10,489 nucleotides of DNA, taken from the NCBI GenBank assembly GCA_021772845.1, contig JAJFLF010000188.1, positions 1 to 10,489 of the forward strand, in the 5' to 3' direction. Origin of the DNA: Mariprofundus sp. (GTDB lineage Bacteria; Pseudomonadota; Zetaproteobacteria; Mariprofundales; Mariprofundaceae). This document shows, piece by piece, positions 7,177 through 10,489 of this stretch (position 1 is its first letter; each line of letters begins with the position of its first letter). The notes below the pieces were generated by a model. That model was given only the letters and a program-made list of their open reading frames with translations, was not told the DNA's origin and searched no databases. Both the position numbers and the translations under genes were made by a program.

Positions 7177-8516
7177 GACGTTACTTTGGTACCGATGGAG
7201 TACGCGGCACTGTCAATAAATTACCCATGACTGCCGAGTTTGCCTTAACACTCGGTCGTGCAGCAGGGCATGTTCTGACCCGTCACATGAAGCATCAGCC
7301 ACAGATCCTTATCGGCAAAGACACACGACTCTCAGGTTATATGATCGAATCAGCCCTGTGCGCAGGACTCACTGCACAAGGTATGAATGTACTGTTGGTT
7401 GGCCCCATTCCCACACCCGCAGTGGCATATTTAACACGCAGCTTGCGGGCCGATGCCGGCGTTATGCTCTCTGCATCTCATAATCCTGCTGGAGATAACG
7501 GCATCAAATTTTTTGCCGCCGATGGATTCAAGCTACCCGATAGCATCGAACTTGAAATTGAAGCATGCATTGATGACTTACCACCACTACCACCCGCACT
7601 GGAGATTGGTAAAGCATTCCGTATTGATGATGCCCGTGGTCGCTACATTGAGTTCCTCAAAGGCTCATTACCACGTCGCATGCGCTTTGATGGACTCAAA
7701 GTCGTTATCGATTCCGCCAATGGTGCAGCTTACGATGTTGCACCTCGCATTTTAAAAGAGCTCGGCTGTGAAGTGATCAGCATGTTTGATGAGCCCGATG
7801 GTTACAACATCAACCGTGAATGTGGCTCGACATATCCTGAATATATGATGCAACGGGTGATTGAAACAGGTGCATACATCGGCCTGGCCCTTGATGGTGA
7901 TGCTGACCGATTGATCGCCTGTGATGCCAATGGTCAACTTATTGATGGCGACAGAGTCATTGCGATTCTTGCTGAACATACCCACAATCATGGTGCTTTA
8001 ACTGGCGGTGGTGTTGTTACAACATTGATGAGCAATATGGGCCTGGAGCGCTACCTGAATAATATGGGCCTTGCTATGCACCGCGCAGCAGTAGGTGACC
8101 GATATGTGCTCGAAATGATGCGTGAGAAAGGCTGCAATCTTGGTGGCGAACAGTCCGGCCACATGATTCTTCTCGACCATAACACCACAGGTGATGGCCT
8201 GATGACCGCATTGCAACTGCTCTCTGCCATGAGCGAACAAGGTAAACCTTTGGCAGAGATGGCCTCAGACATGACCCTGTTCCCTCAAAAACTGTGGAAT
8301 ATTGTAATGCCTGAGCGCAAAGATGTATTGGCTGATTCACAAGTGCAGGGTCTTATCGCTGATGCCGAAAAACGCTTGAGTGAAAATGGACGCATTAATG
8401 TACGCATGTCCGGCACTGAACCCAAACTACGTATCATGGTAGAAGCGGAAGATGAATCACTCATGCTTGATGTCGGTGAACCGCTCACACAAGCGATCTC
8501 TGAACGCATCGCTTAA
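7173..8516 (+). CDS. glmM: Phosphoglucosamine mutase
   Basis: GlmM converts glucosamine-6-phosphate to glucosamine-1-phosphate in the cytoplasm, the step that feeds UDP-N-acetylglucosamine for peptidoglycan and lipopolysaccharide. The 447-residue protein has normal length and starts with the typical YFGTDGVRG (4-12). The phosphoserine loop SASHNP is at 100-105 with Ser102 as the phosphorylated residue, the metal loop DGDADR at 241-246, the sugar-binding loop GGEQSGH at 324-330 and the phosphate-binding loop RMSGTEPKLR at 411-420. AGGAG at 7161-7165 is seven bases before the ATG, which overlaps the ybbR stop. Activity depends on autophosphorylation, a family property. In Gram-positive bacteria GlmM binds and inhibits CdaA, so the gene order here may carry the same control. 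It is the last gene of the plus-strand run, and no clear terminator is visible in the 18 bases before the convergent pabB stop. Confidence 0.98.
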   Translation: MRRYFGTDGVRGTVNKLPMTAEFALTLGRAAGHVLTRHMKHQPQILIGKDTRLSGYMIESALCAGLTAQGMNVLLVGPIPTPAVAYLTRSLRADAGVMLSASHNPAGDNGIKFFAADGFKLPDSIELEIEACIDDLPPLPPALEIGKAFRIDDARGRYIEFLKGSLPRRMRFDGLKVVIDSANGAAYDVAPRILKELGCEVISMFDEPDGYNINRECGSTYPEYMMQRVIETGAYIGLALDGDADRLIACDANGQLIDGDRVIAILAEHTHNHGALTGGGVVTTLMSNMGLERYLNNMGLAMHRAAVGDRYVLEMMREKGCNLGGEQSGHMILLDHNTTGDGLMTALQLLSAMSEQGKPLAEMASDMTLFPQKLWNIVMPERKDVLADSQVQGLIADAEKRLSENGRINVRMSGTEPKLRIMVEAEDESLMLDVGEPLTQAISERIA

Positions 8517-8523
8517 ATTTGAA

Positions 8524-8561
8524 CAGCAGACCTTCTAAAACAGGGCGCGCAACAGACCTTC
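8524..8561. repeat. Short direct repeat at the glmM/pabB convergent junction
   Basis: CAGCAGACCTTC (8524-8535) and CAACAGACCTTC (8550-8561) match at 11 of 12 bases and are offset by 26. The second copy lies in the last codons of pabB and the first begins after its stop, reaching one base into it. The junction has no hairpin with a T-run on either strand. Confidence 0.5.
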
Positions 8562-9860
8562 GGCTTTGTGTTCAGTCTCGATTAATTCATGTTCAGGGTC
8601 GGAATCTGCAACAATACCAGCACCTGCCGCCCAGTTTAATCTTCCTTCGTGGTGCCAAAATGTACGAATGAGAATATTCATATCCGATGTTCCATCCCAG
8701 GCCATATAACCAAGTCCTCCGGTATATGGGCCGCGAGCATTGTTTTCCAGCTCATGAATAATTTCCATACAACGCACTTTAGGGCAACCGGTAATTGTGC
8801 CACCGGGAAACATGGCTCTGAACAGATCAACGACATCCATACCGTCCGCCAGAAACCCGCGCACATTGGATACGATATGCTGAACTGTCGCATACTGCTC
8901 AATCACCATCTGCTCGTTCACTTCCACACTGCCCGGCTTACAAACTCTACCCAGATCATTCCGCTCAAGATCAACCAGCATAATATGCTCTGCACGCTCT
9001 TTTTCTGACAATAGAAGCTCAGCCCTTAGTGACTCATCCATATCGCCTTCAGCTCGCCTTCTCGTGCCAGCAATCGGACGTGTATCCACCTCACCATCAG
9101 GCCATGTACGAAACAGACGCTCAGGAGAGGCTGATATCAAATGAAGAGCACTCTCTTGCGAGCCATCATCACAATCGATCTGAACATAGGAGGAGAAAGG
9201 AGCCGAATTCACCTTCCGCAATCTGTCATATAAAGCTCGAAGATCAGAAGAGCTGAATGGCATCGACCAGAAACGGGCTATATTTGCCTGAAACACATCG
9301 CCAGCTGCAATATAAGACTTCACGGCCTCTACTGCCTGCGTATAGTGATCAGATACGAGCACGTTAATCTCTGACTCAGCCGCAGAGAATGCATTCATCT
9401 TAACACTATCTCTCTTACTCTCGACTCCATCCAGCATACTCAGCACAGCCTGCATGTTATGTTCACTGCTTGCCGCCAGATGGATTTCATCACCATCAAA
9501 GCAGATCGAATAATCCGGCAACAACGACCACAACAGAGGCCCCGGCACACTGCTTTTAGCTTGTGGTAAATCCTCTATGAACGATGAAGCTTCATAAGCG
9601 GCATAAAACAGACAACGAATAGCAGGTGATTGTGCGCGTTCAGATGTCACGGCTGACTTCCAGTCAGCAAAAAAAACATCGATAGCAGATTGATCTGCGG
9701 CTTGAGACAAGGAGGATGAGAGACCAGATTTTGAAGTCAAAAACTGACGACCATCACCTGAAGGATCTTCAAGTAGCGCTGAAAAACTCTCAGGACATGA
9801 AGAAAAAAGGCCGTAAGCGCTGAGCTTACGGCCTTGATTTGATATGACGCGGAAAATCAC
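8535..9860 (-). CDS. pabB: Aminodeoxychorismate synthase component I (PabB/TrpE family)
   Basis: This is a chorismate-binding enzyme. PabB aminates chorismate to 4-amino-4-deoxychorismate for folate, with a PabA glutaminase. The 441-residue frame shows LLED (29-32, where TrpE and PabB bind tryptophan), SPERL (245-249), RPIAGTRRR (261-269), ERAEHIMLVDLERND (288-302), FPGGTITGCPK (351-361) and GAGIVADSDPEHE (413-425). The TITGCPK block, the absence of adjacent trp genes and the folate gene nearby favour PabB. However, Ala264 stands where E. coli PabB has the PIKGT lysine, as in TrpE, so anthranilate synthase is not excluded. The start is problematic: GTG at 9858-9860 has no good Shine-Dalgarno, and codons 9-20 coincide with an intrinsic terminator. 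The next usual start, TTG at 9738-9740, would remove the LLED strand. No pabA or pabC is in view. The gene follows fabF after 20 bases. Confidence 0.85.
   Translation of the reverse strand: MIFRVISNQGRKLSAYGLFSSCPESFSALLEDPSGDGRQFLTSKSGLSSSLSQAADQSAIDVFFADWKSAVTSERAQSPAIRCLFYAAYEASSFIEDLPQAKSSVPGPLLWSLLPDYSICFDGDEIHLAASSEHNMQAVLSMLDGVESKRDSVKMNAFSAAESEINVLVSDHYTQAVEAVKSYIAAGDVFQANIARFWSMPFSSSDLRALYDRLRKVNSAPFSSYVQIDCDDGSQESALHLISASPERLFRTWPDGEVDTRPIAGTRRRAEGDMDESLRAELLLSEKERAEHIMLVDLERNDLGRVCKPGSVEVNEQMVIEQYATVQHIVSNVRGFLADGMDVVDLFRAMFPGGTITGCPKVRCMEIIHELENNARGPYTGGLGYMAWDGTSDMNILIRTFWHHEGRLNWAAGAGIVADSDPEHELIETEHKAEGLLRALF
9803..9835 (-). terminator. Intrinsic terminator of fabF, inside the 5' end of the pabB frame
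   Basis: Read on the minus strand, AAGGCCGTAAGC pairs perfectly with GCTTACGGCCTT across a five-base loop (12 base pairs, ten of them from 9809-9818 with 9824-9833), and six T residues lie at 9808-9803, the first two shared with the stem base. This is a canonical Rho-independent terminator, 46 bases past the fabF stop. It overlaps codons 9-20 of pabB as read from GTG 9860. Read on the plus strand the T-run is poor, so it works mainly for fabF. Confidence 0.9.
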
Positions 9861-9880
9861 GTCACTATATCTTATACAGG
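9861..9880 (-). promoter_or_regulatory. fabF-pabB spacer with a possible -10 element
   Basis: The 20 bases between the fabF stop and the pabB GTG read CCTGTATAAGATATAGTGAC on the minus strand. TATAAG and TATAGT both resemble a -10 box. With TATAGT, transcription would begin about at the GTG, giving a leaderless or nearly leaderless pabB message. I see no good -35 at the right distance in the end of fabF, so this is only a candidate. Confidence 0.25.
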
Positions 9881-10489
9881 TCAGTCGAACTTACGAACGA
9901 TGACTGTCGCATTGGTACCACCGAAACCAAACGAGTTGGAAACAGCCACCTTGATATCAACATCACGTGCAACATTCGGCACATAATCAAGATCACAATC
10001 CGGATCCTGATTTTCAATATTGATGGTAGGTGGAACAACACCATTTTTTACAGCCAGCACTGAAAACGCAGCTTCAATACCACCAGCAGCACCAAGCAGA
10101 TGCCCGGTCATCGATTTGGATGACGAAACCATCAGCTTTTTGGCATGATCACCGAAGACAGACTTGATACCCTGTGTTTCAGCCACATCACCCGCAGGTG
10201 TGGAAGTACCATGCGCATTGATATAATCCACATCTTCCGGATTAATACCTGCACGATTCAACGCAGCCTTCATACAACGACCGCCACCTTCTCCACCCGG
10301 AGAAGGAGAAGTCATATGGTAAGCGTCACCGCTCATGCCATAACCGATAACCTCGGCCAGAATCACGGCACCTCGTGCTTGCGCAGATTCAAGTGATTCC
10401 AGAACCATTACACCGGCGCCCTCACCCATGACAAAACCATCACGATCTTTATCCCATGGACGGGATGCACGTTCAGGCTCGTCATTGCG
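9881..10489 (-). CDS. fabF: 3-oxoacyl-ACP synthase II, C-terminal half (start lies beyond the window)
   Basis: FabF is the condensing enzyme that adds malonyl-ACP units in fatty acid elongation and, in E. coli, is needed for palmitoleate to cis-vaccenate conversion. The frame is open to the end of the window, leaving 202 residues of a protein usually near 412. The fragment begins RNDEPERASRPWDKDRDG, a typical FabF stretch before GEGAGVMVLE. The two catalytic histidines are present, in NAHGTSTPAGD (fragment residue 93) and SKSMTGH (residue 130), 37 residues apart as in E. coli (His303 and His340). The C-terminal FGFGGTNA loop is intact. The active-site cysteine lies outside the window. An ATG at 10429 is internal and not the start. 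In E. coli the gene after fabF is pabC; here it is pabB, so the link between fatty acid and p-aminobenzoate genes is kept with a different partner. Confidence 0.97.
   Translation of the reverse strand, partial: RNDEPERASRPWDKDRDGFVMGEGAGVMVLESLESAQARGAVILAEVIGYGMSGDAYHMTSPSPGGEGGGRCMKAALNRAGINPEDVDYINAHGTSTPAGDVAETQGIKSVFGDHAKKLMVSSSKSMTGHLLGAAGGIEAAFSVLAVKNGVVPPTINIENQDPDCDLDYVPNVARDVDIKVAVSNSFGFGGTNATVIVRKFD

Noticed and set aside
8649..9008. 119-codon plus-strand frame opposite pabB
   Set aside because: It is antisense to the conserved chorismate-binding domain and has no motif or start signal.
9738..9740. TTG as the pabB start
   Set aside because: It lies after the LLED strand (residues 29-32) and the following conserved GRQF segment, so the protein would lose part of its conserved N-terminal fold.
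1..10489. tRNA, rRNA, CRISPR array, insertion sequence or phage genes
   Set aside because: I found no regular repeat-spacer pattern, no transposase or integrase, and no room between the genes for a stable RNA.

Overview
The window looks like ordinary chromosomal housekeeping DNA from a Gram-negative, proteobacterium-like organism of intermediate base composition. Nearly every base is coding, and nothing mobile, no CRISPR array and no stable RNA gene is visible. The ftsH-folP-glmM order recalls the gammaproteobacterial cluster. The presence of a c-di-AMP cyclase and a YbbR protein between folP and glmM argues against enterics, and points to a lineage that combines proteobacterial housekeeping genes with c-di-AMP signalling (for example deltaproteobacteria-type or zetaproteobacteria). 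That placement is inference from gene content and not proven here.

Plus strand, 1-8516: six genes plus the tail of a seventh, all in one direction and mostly touching. A large protein of unknown function, cut by the window start, overlaps tilS (tRNA-Ile lysidine synthetase) by 4 bases. After an 84-base gap come ftsH (membrane AAA+ protease) and folP (dihydropteroate synthase), 4 bases apart. After a 136-base leader with small inverted repeats come cdaA (diadenylate cyclase), ybbR/cdaR and glmM (phosphoglucosamine mutase), joined by 1- and 4-base overlaps.

Minus strand, 8535-10489: the C-terminal half of fabF (3-oxoacyl-ACP synthase II), followed by a chorismate-using enzyme of the PabB/TrpE family, best read as pabB. 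The pabB stop faces the glmM stop across 18 bases. A textbook intrinsic terminator for fabF lies inside the first 20 codons of the pabB reading frame.

How the genes fit together: PabB and FolP both serve folate synthesis (p-aminobenzoate branch and pteroate formation). GlmM supplies glucosamine-1-phosphate for peptidoglycan and lipopolysaccharide. CdaA and YbbR form the membrane c-di-AMP module that in Gram-positive bacteria is physically and functionally tied to GlmM. FtsH and FabF belong to envelope quality control and lipid synthesis. The points most worth following are the c-di-AMP module fused into a proteobacterial ftsH-folP-glmM operon, the terminator embedded in the start of pabB, and the unrecognised first protein.
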